Origin: Flavobacteriaceae bacterium | GTDB lineage: Bacteria > Bacteroidota > Bacteroidia > Flavobacteriales > Flavobacteriaceae | Direction: 5' to 3' | Assembly (NCBI GenBank): GCA_021739635.1 | Contig: JAIPBH010000001.1 | Span: forward strand, 169,209 to 233,208 | DNA length: 64,000 bases | Shown here: positions 29,626 through 38,513 of the stretch, piece by piece | How the letters are laid out: each line of letters begins with the position of its first letter | Position numbering within the stretch: the stretch's first letter is position 1 | The notes under the pieces: generated by a model | The model's input: only the letters and a program-made list of their open reading frames with translations | Database searches by the model: none | Told to the model about the DNA's origin: nothing | Position numbers and translations under genes: made by a program

Positions 29626-30540
29626 ATGTTACAATTAAATATAAATAACGAAACATCACGATTAAGAGCCGTAGTTTTAGGAACAGCTCAAAGCAATGGA
29701 CCTGTGCCAAAAATTGAAGCATGTTATGACCCTAAAAGCATTGAACATGTTAAAGCAGGTACGTATCCAAAAGAAGAAGATATGATTCTTGAAATGGAAG
29801 CTTTAGCAGAAGTTTTTAAAAAATATGATGTTAAAGTTTTTAGACCAGAAGTTATCAAAGATTGTAATCAAATTTTTTCACGAGACATCGCTTTTGTTAT
29901 TGAAGATAAAATTATAAGAGCTAATATTTTACCAAATAGAGAAGAAGAAATTCGAGCCATTGATTATATATGGAATCAAATAGCACCAGAAAAAAGAATT
30001 ATTCTGCCAGAAGAATGTCATGCCGAAGGCGGTGATGTCATGCCTTGGAATGACTATATTTTTGTAGGGACCTATTCTGGAGAAGACTATTCAAGTTATA
30101 TTACTGCCAGAACCAATTTAGATGCGGTTATTGCGTTGCAAGAATTGTTTCCACATAAAATGGTTAAGGGTTTTGAACTTAAAAAATCCAATACAAACGC
30201 TAAAGAAAACGCCTTGCATTTAGATTGCTGTTTTCAACCCATTGGTAAAAACAAAGCAATTTTACATAAAAACGGATTTCTCATAGAACGAGAATACCAA
30301 TGGTTGGTTGACTTTTTTGGAAAAGAAAATATTTTTGAAATTACCAAAGAAGAAATGTATAACATGAATAGCAATGTATTTTCAATTTCTGAAAAAGTGA
30401 TAGTTTCTGAAAAAAACTTCACACGTTTAAACACTTGGTTACGCCAACAAGGTTTTACTGTTGAAGAAGTGCCTTATGCCGAAATAGCCAAACAAGAAGG
30501 CTTATTACGTTGTTCTACCTTGCCTTTAATTAGAGATTGA
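29626..30540 (+). CDS. DDAH-like amidinotransferase-fold hydrolase
   Basis: 304 residues from the ATG at 29626 (MLQLNINNETSRLRAVVLG); a longer frame from 29599 would begin inside the gltA terminator. The family hydrolyses guanidino-modified amino acids such as dimethylarginine or arginine. Likely catalytic residues are Cys296 (LRCSTLPLIRD), the His of LHLDCCF, and the acidic residues in HAEGGDVMP. It shares the fold with CtlX 1.2 kb downstream, which suggests a role in arginine or citrulline breakdown. The exact substrate (arginine, dimethylarginine or a peptidyl group) cannot be told. Confidence 0.82.
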   Translation: MLQLNINNETSRLRAVVLGTAQSNGPVPKIEACYDPKSIEHVKAGTYPKEEDMILEMEALAEVFKKYDVKVFRPEVIKDCNQIFSRDIAFVIEDKIIRANILPNREEEIRAIDYIWNQIAPEKRIILPEECHAEGGDVMPWNDYIFVGTYSGEDYSSYITARTNLDAVIALQELFPHKMVKGFELKKSNTNAKENALHLDCCFQPIGKNKAILHKNGFLIEREYQWLVDFFGKENIFEITKEEMYNMNSNVFSISEKVIVSEKNFTRLNTWLRQQGFTVEEVPYAEIAKQEGLLRCSTLPLIRD

Positions 30541-30685
30541 TTAGGTGTTATTTAGCGTTTATGATTAAAGATAGTTAGTGTGTTTGTGACCGAGGATTTT
30601 TGGAAAGAAAACAGAAGTTAGTAAAACGCACTAACCTTAAATTAAGCACTAACCTAAGCATAAATTTTTACTTTTTTAGGCATAG

Positions 30686-31603
30686 TTATTTTATTTCGAT
30701 TACTCTTTCTTCAATATTTGTTGTTTCTTCAGATATTATTTCTTTCGTTTCAATACTATAAATTACCCATCCACTTTCTCCGTGAATTCTAGATGCCGTA
30801 TTTGTCACATTTATCAATGAAGGGAATTTATTTCTCGGGGGAAATTTATCTCCATATATTCCTAATTTTTTTAAATAGTTATATGTCGCATCAGTCAATT
30901 GTTCTGAATTTATGACTTCATTTGATCTTAATATTGAATTTCCATCAGTTTCATTTATTTGGTCTAAGCTATACCGAACATCAGTTTCAAATGGTTTTTC
31001 CCCATAATTATTTGAGGTTTCTAATTTTCCTGTCAATTCTTCTCCAAGGTTATATTTTACTCCATGAAATTTATAAAATTGTAAAGCATCTTTAATAGCA
31101 TTTGCCTCAATAGATTCTTTGGTTGAGTAAATGTTCATAACATTAGCTATTATTTTCTCGTAATTTGGAACATCTTTTAGCTCATTTTTAAGGGTTTCAG
31201 TTATTTTTGTTATATAATCCCTAACTTCTTCCCAATTGATAACCTCTATAAAAGCACCAAGTTCATCTGTTTTAATTTTTACAGAAATATCATTAGCAAT
31301 TGATGTAAGTTTTCTAACCAATTCATTTTCTGTGTCTATTGAGTGATTTTTATAAAACCATTCAATTGTATAGCTGTTTTCTGTTGAGTCAATTATTTTA
31401 ATATCAACCTCATATTTCATTAATTCTCGTGAGATCGTATCTTTCTTTTTTATTTTTAATTTTTCATAAGTAACATCGTATGATTGTATTTCATTTTTTG
31501 ACCAATACCCAATTACTTGAACGGTAGAATCTTTAATGCTTATTTGTCCAAAAAGAGATGATGAAAGAATGAAAAGGGTTCCTAGTATTAATAGTTTATT
31601 CAT
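30686..31603 (-). CDS. Secreted protein of unknown function
   Basis: 305 residues with a signal peptide (NKLLILGTLFILSSSLFGQ). I do not recognise a domain. The protein is rich in Glu, Lys and Ile and appears to be a mixed alpha/beta secreted protein, with a repeated pattern of extended strands (about residues 25-130) and a central helical region (about 130-190). It is on the minus strand between two plus-strand amidinotransferase-fold genes, so it is probably not functionally tied to them. The 145-nt gap downstream contains the 10-mer GCACTAACCT twice (30628-30637, 30646-30655). Confidence 0.7.
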   Translation of the reverse strand: MNKLLILGTLFILSSSLFGQISIKDSTVQVIGYWSKNEIQSYDVTYEKLKIKKKDTISRELMKYEVDIKIIDSTENSYTIEWFYKNHSIDTENELVRKLTSIANDISVKIKTDELGAFIEVINWEEVRDYITKITETLKNELKDVPNYEKIIANVMNIYSTKESIEANAIKDALQFYKFHGVKYNLGEELTGKLETSNNYGEKPFETDVRYSLDQINETDGNSILRSNEVINSEQLTDATYNYLKKLGIYGDKFPPRNKFPSLINVTNTASRIHGESGWVIYSIETKEIISEETTNIEERVIEIK

Positions 31604-31750
31604 TTAGTGATATTCATTTTAATTTTACCCAACTATTTTAATATTCTATATCAGCAGTCAAACAAATTTAGTTAAAAAATCTTACAAAAACCATTTTTTT
31701 GAAACTTTAAAAAAGGAAGCTAATTACTATCATGTAAATACAATTAACTT

Positions 31751-31758
31751 TACTTTTG
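31751..31758 (+). promoter_or_regulatory. -7 element of the ctlX promoter
   Basis: TACTTTTG matches TAnnTTTG exactly, 19 nt before the ctlX start. No TTG at the -33 spacing. Confidence 0.5.
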
Positions 31759-31777
31759 TAATACAATAAGTTTTAAC

Positions 31778-32716
31778 ATGCAACAAACTACAAATACCAT
31801 TTTAATGATTCGTCCAGTAAATTTTAGGATGAATGAACAAACAGCTGTAAACAATTATTACCAAAAAGTTTTAGATAATTTATTGCCAGAAACGGTAAAT
31901 GCTAAAGCACAAAAAGAGTTTGATGCCTTTGTAGAAAAGCTTGAAAAAGTAGGCGTACAGGTTATTGTTGTAAATGATACTAATGAGACAGATACTCCAG
32001 ATGCTGTTTTTCCAAATAACTGGATATCATTTCACCAAAATGGAAGTGTAGCTTTGTACCCCATGTTTGCTGAAAACAGACGATTGGAACGAAGGGAAGA
32101 TATTTTAGAAATCCTTGAATCTAAAAGATTTCTGATTTATGATATTGTTGACTATACAAGTGCTGAAGATGAAGCAGTTTTTCTTGAAGGCACAGGTAGT
32201 TTGTTGTTAGACAGAATACATAAAAAAGCCTATTGTGCATTGTCTCCTAGAGCTGATGAAGATTTGTTTATTGAGTTTTGTGAAGATTTTGATTATATGC
32301 CTGTTTGGTTTACAGCAAATCAAACCGTAAACGGAAAACGAGTACCTATTTATCATACCAATGTTATGATGTGTTTGGGTGAAACTTTTGCGGTTATTTG
32401 TTTATCAAGTATTGATGATAAAAATGAGCGAAAAAATGTAATTCAGAATTTAAAAGAAGACGGTAAAGAAATTATTGATATTACGGAAGCTCAAGTAAAT
32501 TGTTTTGCTGGTAACATGTTGCAAGTAAAAGGAACAAATGATGAATTATATTTGGTAATGAGTCAATATGCTTATGATTCACTTACTAATTCTCAGCTAG
32601 AAGTTCTTAAAAAACACAATAAAGCGATTGTTTCCAGTTCTTTAGACACCATTGAAGCTTGTGGTGGTGGCAGCGCAAGATGTATGATGGCTGAAGTATT
32701 TTTACCTAAAGCCTAA
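31778..32716 (+). CDS. ctlX: Citrulline utilization hydrolase CtlX-like
   Basis: 312 residues of the amidinotransferase fold. The early segment ILMIRPVNFRMNEQTAVNNYY and the later AVFPNNWISFHQNGSVALYPM are typical of CtlX proteins. The nucleophile is Cys302 (GGGSARCMMAEV) and a histidine is in YHTNVMMC. CtlX was named in Francisella for a citrulline-hydrolysing enzyme that yields ornithine; that activity here is by analogy. It has its own promoter element and ends 7 nt from the convergent kinase gene. Confidence 0.82.
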   Translation: MQQTTNTILMIRPVNFRMNEQTAVNNYYQKVLDNLLPETVNAKAQKEFDAFVEKLEKVGVQVIVVNDTNETDTPDAVFPNNWISFHQNGSVALYPMFAENRRLERREDILEILESKRFLIYDIVDYTSAEDEAVFLEGTGSLLLDRIHKKAYCALSPRADEDLFIEFCEDFDYMPVWFTANQTVNGKRVPIYHTNVMMCLGETFAVICLSSIDDKNERKNVIQNLKEDGKEIIDITEAQVNCFAGNMLQVKGTNDELYLVMSQYAYDSLTNSQLEVLKKHNKAIVSSSLDTIEACGGGSARCMMAEVFLPKA

Positions 32717-32723
32717 AATATTA

Positions 32724-34775
32724 TTATTTAGATTTTGGAAGTTGCACGTAAAAAGTGCTTCCAACGTTTAGGTTACTTTCAACCCAAATTTTACCGTGGT
32801 TTAATTCAACCAGTTCTTTACAAATTGAAAGTCCTAAACCTGTACCTTTTTCATTCTTAGTTCCTATAGTGGTGAATGAATTATTTTTGAAGAGTTTTTC
32901 AATGTTCTCTTTTGAAATTCCTATACCTGTATCTGCAATACTAATAATGCAACTACCATTACTTATATGATTTGAAATGGTGATTGAATCGCCATTTTTA
33001 CAGAATTTCACTGCATTAGCAAGCAAGTTTTGAATTACAATTTCAAACATACTTCTATCGGCATAAACAAAATCACGAAGTGAATGGTCAATTAAATCAA
33101 TGCCTTTACTATCTAATCGTTGTTCTATCAATTTAATTTTGTCTTCAAAAACTTCTTGTACATCAAACAAGGTTGGCTTTGGCTCTAGAGAATGCATTTG
33201 AGATTTTGACCAGTTAAGTAAATTGAAAAGAAGTAAAGAAGCGTTGTTGGCATTTTCACTTAATTCGGGTATTAAATTATCAAATTCATCTCTTGATAAA
33301 GAACCGTCTTTTAGTAAATCAATAAACCCGTTAATTGAAGAAAGAGAATCTTTTAAATCATGAGATATGATAGAAAACAACTTGTCTTTTACATTATTTA
33401 CATTTTCTAGATGTTTAGTTTGTTCTTGAAAAGCTTTGTTTTGCAACTCAATTTTCATGTTTTTTTCTTCTAATTCTTGAGTATATTTAATACTGTTGTT
33501 TCGTTTTAAATAAATTAAAATTAAGAATGTAGAAACAATGGCTAAAGCACCTAAAAGGGCATAAAAAATTAATTGAAAGCGATTTATTTTGTCATCACTT
33601 TCAATTTTTAATTCTGTATGAGCAAAAGAACTGTTGGCTTCATTTATTATATTATCAAAATCTGGATTAAGCTCTAAACCAGAACCAGAGACACTATCTT
33701 TAAAAATGGTGCTTTTGTCCAGACTACTCTTTAAAGTGTAATATTCACTTTGCCAATAATAAGCTCTATCAAATTTTCTTTTGGTAGAATCTATGGCTTT
33801 CATGAGTCTGTAATACTTTAATAATTCAGTTTTGTTATTAATTGATTTAGCAAGTGTTCCAGCTTCATAAAGTTGATCTTCAGCAAGTATTAGTTTCTTT
33901 TGGTTGTAATTTAATTCACCAAGATTATTTAGTGAAATAACCAAACCTAACTTATTATTTAATTTTCTGTTTAAACTTAAACCTTCCAGTAAATATTTTG
34001 TTGCAGTTTCATAATCGTTAAATTTCAAATATTCTCCACCAAGTTTTGGTAATACGTTTCCTTTAATAGAATCATTATCATTACCAACCATTTTAATAAC
34101 GGTTTCATAGTATTCTATGGATTTTCTGTATTCTTTTTTAGAAGAATATAACTCAGCCAATCGGTTGTTTGATTCAATGATGTCAGATTTTTTATTTAGC
34201 TCTGTTTGAAGTTGTAAAGCTTTTAAATAAAACTCTGTAGCTTTTTCTTTTGCATTAATATTAAAATATGCTTTAGCTAAATTAGTGTAGGCAGAGCAAA
34301 GCTCAGGTTTTAAGTTTCGTTTTTCAAGTTCTTGAATAGCAGATAAAGAATACTGTAAACCTTTGGCATAATTTCCTCTTTTAATTTCAATTAAACCAAT
34401 GCTATTATTAACTTTTGCAACGCCTAAAGTGTCTTTTAAATCTGTGTACAATGCTTTAGATTTAGCATAACCAGTAACAGCGTTTATGTAATCACTTTTA
34501 TTAGCGTAAATTAAAGATTTATAATAGGTAGTTTCTGCAATACCATGCTTGTAATTTATGGCACTTGACAGTTTTTCACTTTCAAAAATATATTTTAAAG
34601 CTCTATCATATTCTTCAATATCATACAATTTTTGAATAAGTTTTAAAGAAGTATCAACCTTTAAGGTGTCTGTTTTTTGGTAGGCTAATTGTATGAATAA
34701 ACTATCTATCTCTTTGGTTTGTGAATAACCAGAGTAAATTAATAAAAAGAGTAATAGAGTAATTATTTTCCTCAT
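32724..34775 (-). CDS. TPR-containing sensor histidine kinase
   Basis: 683 residues from the ATG at 34773-34775; six more codons upstream are possible but would precede the signal peptide (RKIITLLLFLLIYSGYSQ). Several TPR repeats (about residues 40-330) lie in the periplasm, then one membrane helix (about 397-418, FYALLGALAIVSTFLILIYL), a coiled coil, HisKA with FSIISHDLKDSLSSINGF, and HATPase_c with NLLANAVKF, DTGIGI and GTGLGLSICKELV. No response regulator is next to it, so it is an orphan kinase. This design is common in Bacteroidota; the signal is unknown. Confidence 0.93.
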   Translation of the reverse strand: MRKIITLLLFLLIYSGYSQTKEIDSLFIQLAYQKTDTLKVDTSLKLIQKLYDIEEYDRALKYIFESEKLSSAINYKHGIAETTYYKSLIYANKSDYINAVTGYAKSKALYTDLKDTLGVAKVNNSIGLIEIKRGNYAKGLQYSLSAIQELEKRNLKPELCSAYTNLAKAYFNINAKEKATEFYLKALQLQTELNKKSDIIESNNRLAELYSSKKEYRKSIEYYETVIKMVGNDNDSIKGNVLPKLGGEYLKFNDYETATKYLLEGLSLNRKLNNKLGLVISLNNLGELNYNQKKLILAEDQLYEAGTLAKSINNKTELLKYYRLMKAIDSTKRKFDRAYYWQSEYYTLKSSLDKSTIFKDSVSGSGLELNPDFDNIINEANSSFAHTELKIESDDKINRFQLIFYALLGALAIVSTFLILIYLKRNNSIKYTQELEEKNMKIELQNKAFQEQTKHLENVNNVKDKLFSIISHDLKDSLSSINGFIDLLKDGSLSRDEFDNLIPELSENANNASLLLFNLLNWSKSQMHSLEPKPTLFDVQEVFEDKIKLIEQRLDSKGIDLIDHSLRDFVYADRSMFEIVIQNLLANAVKFCKNGDSITISNHISNGSCIISIADTGIGISKENIEKLFKNNSFTTIGTKNEKGTGLGLSICKELVELNHGKIWVESNLNVGSTFYVQLPKSK

Positions 34776-35168
34776 ACAATATTTAACATACAACCATCAA
34801 TATTATAATCATATAACGTTTCTTGTTGAGGGAATTAAGACTATTTAATATTAGTTGTTTCTGTTAGTTAGTTTTTGTTAGTCTTTAGTTTTAAAAAGAG
34901 AACAATAGCAAATCGAAAACAAAAGTTGTGAAAAGCCTTTTAAAAATCTAATTTTTGCGTTTTACTACCAATAAATTAGATTAAATGAACATGAGCATTT
35001 TTTAAAATATCGATGAATAGATGAACGGTAAAAAATGAGGAAAAAAGGATGCTAAATACGTGTTTTTTTAAATATGTTTTAATTGGTCTCAATTCTTTTA
35101 TTAAGCCTATTTTTGCAAATAAACTTTAATAAAAGTTTTATCTTTGCTCCCTTTAAAAGTTATAATTA
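34776..35168. other. Intergenic region between the kinase and argS
   Basis: A 393-bp A/T-rich gap between divergent genes. The only element I can support is the argS promoter at its right end (35113-35146). No ORF, hairpin or repeat stands out in the remainder. Confidence 0.6.
35113..35146 (+). promoter_or_regulatory. argS promoter
   Basis: TATCTTTG (35139-35146) matches TAnnTTTG, with TTG at 35113-35115; spacing of 23 nt is at the long end. The ATG is 22 nt downstream. Confidence 0.55.
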
Positions 35169-36947
35169 ATGAACCTTCAAGAAACTTTATCAATACAGGT
35201 TAAACAAGCTGTACAATCAATATTTAGTATTTCTTTAGATACCATAGAATTTCAAGCTACTAGAAAAGAATTTGCTGGAGATATTACGGTTGTTATTTTT
35301 CCAATGTTGCGTTTTATTAAAGGAAATCCTGTTCAAATAGGAAATGATATAGGAAACTATTTAGTTGAAAATGTTGATGAAGTTAAAGCTTTTAACGTCG
35401 TTAAAGGATTTTTAAATATTGAAATTGAAGATGCTTATTATATTCATTTTTTTAATGATATAAGTACTAATGATTATTATGGTTTTGTATCTCCAAAGGC
35501 AAATGATAAAGGTATTATGGTTGAATATTCTTCGCCAAACACCAATAAACCTTTACACTTAGGTCACATTAGAAACAATTTGTTGGGTTATAGTGTTGCC
35601 GAAATTTTAAAAGCTTCAGGAAAAAAGGTATATAAAACTCAAATCATCAATGATAGAGGCATTCATATTTGTAAAAGTATGTTGGCTTGGAAACGTTTCG
35701 CTAATGGTGAAACTCCAGAAACTACAGGTTTAAAAGGAGATAAGTTGGTTGGAAATTATTATGTGAAATTTGACCAAGAATATAAGAATGAGATTAAAGG
35801 TTTAATAGCAGCTGGCAAGACTGAAGAAGAAGCAAAAAAACAAGCCCCCATTTTATTAGAAGCTCAAAATATGCTCTTAAAATGGGAAGCAGGTGATGAA
35901 GAAACAGTTGCCCTTTGGAAAAAAATGAACCATTGGGTTTATAATGGTTTTAATGTTACTTATAAAAATCTTGGTGTTGATTTTGATACGCTTTATTATG
36001 AAAGTAACACCTATTTATTAGGAAAAGAGTTTGTTGCTGAAGGATTAAAATCTGGTGTTTTTGTGAAAGAAGCAGATGATTCAGTTTGGTGCGATTTAAC
36101 TGAAGATGGATTAGATAAAAAAATAGTACAACGCGCCGACGGAACTGCGGTTTACATGACTCAAGACATAGGAACAGCTATTCAACGTATCAAAGATTTT
36201 CCTGATGTAGGCGGAATGGTTTACACCGTAGGAAATGAGCAAGATTATCATTTTAAAGTGTTGTTTTTAATCTTGAAAAAACTAGGATTTGATTGGGCAA
36301 AAAATTTATATCATTTAAGTTACGGAATGGTTGATTTACCTTCAGGGAAAATGAAGAGTAGAGAAGGAACCGTGGTGGATGCTGATGATTTAATCGAAGA
36401 AATGGCTTCAACTGCTGGAGAAATTTCAGAAGAATTAGGGAAACTTGATGGCTATTCTCATGATGAAAAACAAGAGCTTTATAAAACAATAGGTTTAGGT
36501 GCTTTAAAGTATTTTATTTTAAAAGTTGACCCAAAGAAACGTATTTTGTTTGACCCTAAAGAATCTATAGACTTTCAAGGAAATACAGGTCCTTTTATTC
36601 AATATACTTATGCCAGAATACAGTCTATTATTCGCAAAGCAGATTTTGATTGTTCCAAAATATTGACAGATATAAGTTTACATGAAAAAGAAAAGGAACT
36701 TTTAAAACAATTGGAATTATTTCCTGAGGTAATTCAAAATGCAGCCGAAACTCATAGTCCAGCTTTAATTGCAAATTATACCTATGATTTGGTGAAGGAA
36801 TTTAATTCTTTTTATCAAAACGTTTCTATACTTGGAGCCGATGATTTAAATGATAAAATTTTTAGAGTACAACTTTCAAAAAAAGTGGCATTAACTATTA
36901 AAAATGCTTTTAAATTATTAGGTATTGAAGTGCCTGAAAGAATGTAA
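35169..36947 (+). CDS. argS: Arginyl-tRNA synthetase
   Basis: 592 residues, class I. It charges tRNA-Arg. The ArgRS N-terminal tRNA-binding domain comes first, then the HIGH motif as PLHLGHIRNN near residue 135, the KMSK-like motif as SGKMKSREGT near residue 395, and a C-terminal DALR anticodon domain. The stop codon (36945-36947) is immediately followed by the stop of trmL on the other strand, with no base between. Confidence 0.97.
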   Translation: MNLQETLSIQVKQAVQSIFSISLDTIEFQATRKEFAGDITVVIFPMLRFIKGNPVQIGNDIGNYLVENVDEVKAFNVVKGFLNIEIEDAYYIHFFNDISTNDYYGFVSPKANDKGIMVEYSSPNTNKPLHLGHIRNNLLGYSVAEILKASGKKVYKTQIINDRGIHICKSMLAWKRFANGETPETTGLKGDKLVGNYYVKFDQEYKNEIKGLIAAGKTEEEAKKQAPILLEAQNMLLKWEAGDEETVALWKKMNHWVYNGFNVTYKNLGVDFDTLYYESNTYLLGKEFVAEGLKSGVFVKEADDSVWCDLTEDGLDKKIVQRADGTAVYMTQDIGTAIQRIKDFPDVGGMVYTVGNEQDYHFKVLFLILKKLGFDWAKNLYHLSYGMVDLPSGKMKSREGTVVDADDLIEEMASTAGEISEELGKLDGYSHDEKQELYKTIGLGALKYFILKVDPKKRILFDPKESIDFQGNTGPFIQYTYARIQSIIRKADFDCSKILTDISLHEKEKELLKQLELFPEVIQNAAETHSPALIANYTYDLVKEFNSFYQNVSILGADDLNDKIFRVQLSKKVALTIKNAFKLLGIEVPERM

Positions 36948-37400
36948 TTATCTTAAATGTTTTAAACCTTCATATACTACAATTCCAACCGCATTTGCTA
37001 GGTTAAGGCTTCTAACTTTATCGGTATAAATAGGTATTTTGAATAAGTTTTTTGAGTAGATGTTTAGGATAGTTTTAGGTAATCCAACAGATTCTTTTCC
37101 AAAGACTAAAAACATATTGTCTTCAAAAGGAATATCCCAATGTGTTTTGGTGCCATGACTCGATAAAAATACCATATTTGCCTCTTTATTTTTATTAAAG
37201 AAATCTTCTATATTATCATAATATACAATATCAAGATGCTGCCAATAGTCTAAACCCGCACGCTTCAAACGGGTATCGTCAATTTCAAAACCAAAAGGTT
37301 TCACCAGATGTAATTTTGAACCAGATGCTAAGGCTAACCTTCCAATATTTCCTGTATTGTTTGGTATTTCAGGTTCAATCAAAACAATATTAAGAGGCAT
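36948..37400 (-). CDS. trmL: tRNA (cytidine(34)-2'-O)-methyltransferase
   Basis: 150 residues, a SPOUT methyltransferase that adds a 2'-O-methyl group to the wobble base of leucine tRNAs. It has the start LNIVLIEPEIPNNTGNIGRL, the central VFGKESVGLP, and the knot region IPIYTDKVRSLNLANAVGIV. The start ATG overlaps the preceding small membrane gene by 11 nt, so these two form an operon. It converges on argS without a spacer. Confidence 0.93.
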   Translation of the reverse strand: MPLNIVLIEPEIPNNTGNIGRLALASGSKLHLVKPFGFEIDDTRLKRAGLDYWQHLDIVYYDNIEDFFNKNKEANMVFLSSHGTKTHWDIPFEDNMFLVFGKESVGLPKTILNIYSKNLFKIPIYTDKVRSLNLANAVGIVVYEGLKHLR

Positions 37401-37614
37401 TTTTATTTGAAAATTTATGAACTATAAATATGATTAATAAAACGAAAGGAAAGCCATGAAGTATGGTGTCAAACCAATCCATAATTTTCATTCCATTACC
37501 ACCACCAGCAATCCAACGTATTTTTCCTACTATATGTGGTTCTGGAAAATAAGGCGCTAATCCTAAAGTGAGACAAAGTATTACAATAATTTTCCAGTTG
37601 TTAAATGGTGACAT
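37390..37614 (-). CDS. Small conserved membrane protein
   Basis: 74 residues with two hydrophobic segments (about 8-24 and 53-67) and between them the pattern PEPHIVGKIRWIAGGGNGMKIMDWFD. From memory, similar proteins are found beside or among housekeeping genes in Bacteroidota and carry no solid function. It overlaps trmL by 11 nt and is probably co-transcribed with it. It begins 41 nt after the trpA stop, so the trp transcript may run into it. Confidence 0.7.
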   Translation of the reverse strand: MSPFNNWKIIVILCLTLGLAPYFPEPHIVGKIRWIAGGGNGMKIMDWFDTILHGFPFVLLIIFIVHKFSNKNAS

Positions 37615-37655
37615 ATGCTATTAAATTAAGGTTGTTTAGTATGAGTTTAAAGTAA

Positions 37656-38429
37656 TTAGTTGTTAGTGTTTTTTATATTTTTTGTAAACTCATGAATGGT
37701 TTTGATGCCGTATTTTGAAATATATTTTATAAAAGCGCTTCCTATAATAGCTCCTTTTGCGTATTGTGTTGCTTGGGTAAATGTTTTATAATCAGAAATG
37801 CCAAAACCAATAATTTGAGGGTTATTTAAGTTCATTTCTGCAATTCGTTTAAAGTAATTGGTTTGTTTTTTTCCAAAACCAGATTGTGAACCAGTTACAC
37901 TCGCGCTACTAACCATATAGATAAATCCGTTTGAAATAGAATCAATAAAATTAATGCGTTCTACACTTGTTTGTGGTGTAATTAAAAACACATTAATGAG
38001 TCCGTATGTTTCAAAAATAGATTTGTATTGCTCATGGTACACATCCACTGGTAAGTCGGGAATAATTAAACCATCAATACCAATCTCACTACATTTTTTA
38101 CAAAATGCTTCCACGCCATATTGCAACATAGGGTTAAAATATCCCATAATGATTAAAGGAATTGAAACCGATTTTCTTATATTTTTTATTTGATTAAAAA
38201 GCACTTCTGTTGTCATACCATTTTTTAGTGCTTGAGTTGAACTAGCTTGAATGGTTGGCCCATCTGCTAATGGGTCGCTAAAAGGCAACCCAATTTCTAT
38301 CATGTCAACACCACTTTTTTCTAAATCTTGAATAATAGATACTGTGTCATTTAAACTTGGGTAACCAGCTGTAAAATATATAGAAAGTAACTTTTTGTTT
38401 TCTTGTAATTTTTGTTGAATTCTGTTCAT
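37656..38429 (-). CDS. trpA: Tryptophan synthase alpha chain
   Basis: 257 residues from the ATG at 38427-38429. The frame is open further upstream to a TTG at 38474, but that extension reads through the palindromic repeat and is not part of the family. TrpA cleaves indole-3-glycerol phosphate to indole. IEIGLPFSDPLADGPTIQ holds the catalytic Glu and Asp, and later SSASVTGSQSGF is a phosphate-binding loop. It is the last gene of the trp operon and follows trpB after 84 nt filled mostly by a repeat copy. Confidence 0.96.
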   Translation of the reverse strand: MNRIQQKLQENKKLLSIYFTAGYPSLNDTVSIIQDLEKSGVDMIEIGLPFSDPLADGPTIQASSTQALKNGMTTEVLFNQIKNIRKSVSIPLIIMGYFNPMLQYGVEAFCKKCSEIGIDGLIIPDLPVDVYHEQYKSIFETYGLINVFLITPQTSVERINFIDSISNGFIYMVSSASVTGSQSGFGKKQTNYFKRIAEMNLNNPQIIGFGISDYKTFTQATQYAKGAIIGSAFIKYISKYGIKTIHEFTKNIKNTNN

Positions 38430-38443
38430 AATTATATGTTTTT

Positions 38444-38513
38444 CGTCATTGCGAGGAACAAAGTGACGTGGCAATCTGTTTAATGAGATTCCTTCACTGC
38501 GTTCGGAATGACG
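38444..38513. repeat. Palindromic trp repeat, copy A (trpB-trpA gap)
   Basis: A 70-bp imperfect palindrome with terminal arms CGTCATTGCGA and TCGGAATGACG (10 of 11 pairs) and inner arms around GGCAATCT and GAGATTCC. It begins immediately after the trpB stop codon (in the sense of transcription) and ends 14 nt before trpA. It is in the same orientation as copies B, C and D. Confidence 0.88.

Noticed and set aside
30628-30655. Direct repeat GCACTAACCT, two copies 8 nt apart
   Set aside because: Only two short copies and no hairpin, promoter or array structure; it may be chance or a decayed duplication. Not a CRISPR.
38430-38474. N-terminal extension of TrpA through repeat copy A from a TTG
   Set aside because: The extra residues are repeat-encoded, absent from the family, and the ATG at 38427-38429 has normal spacing. 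Similar extensions of TrpB and TrpF are rejected for the same reason.
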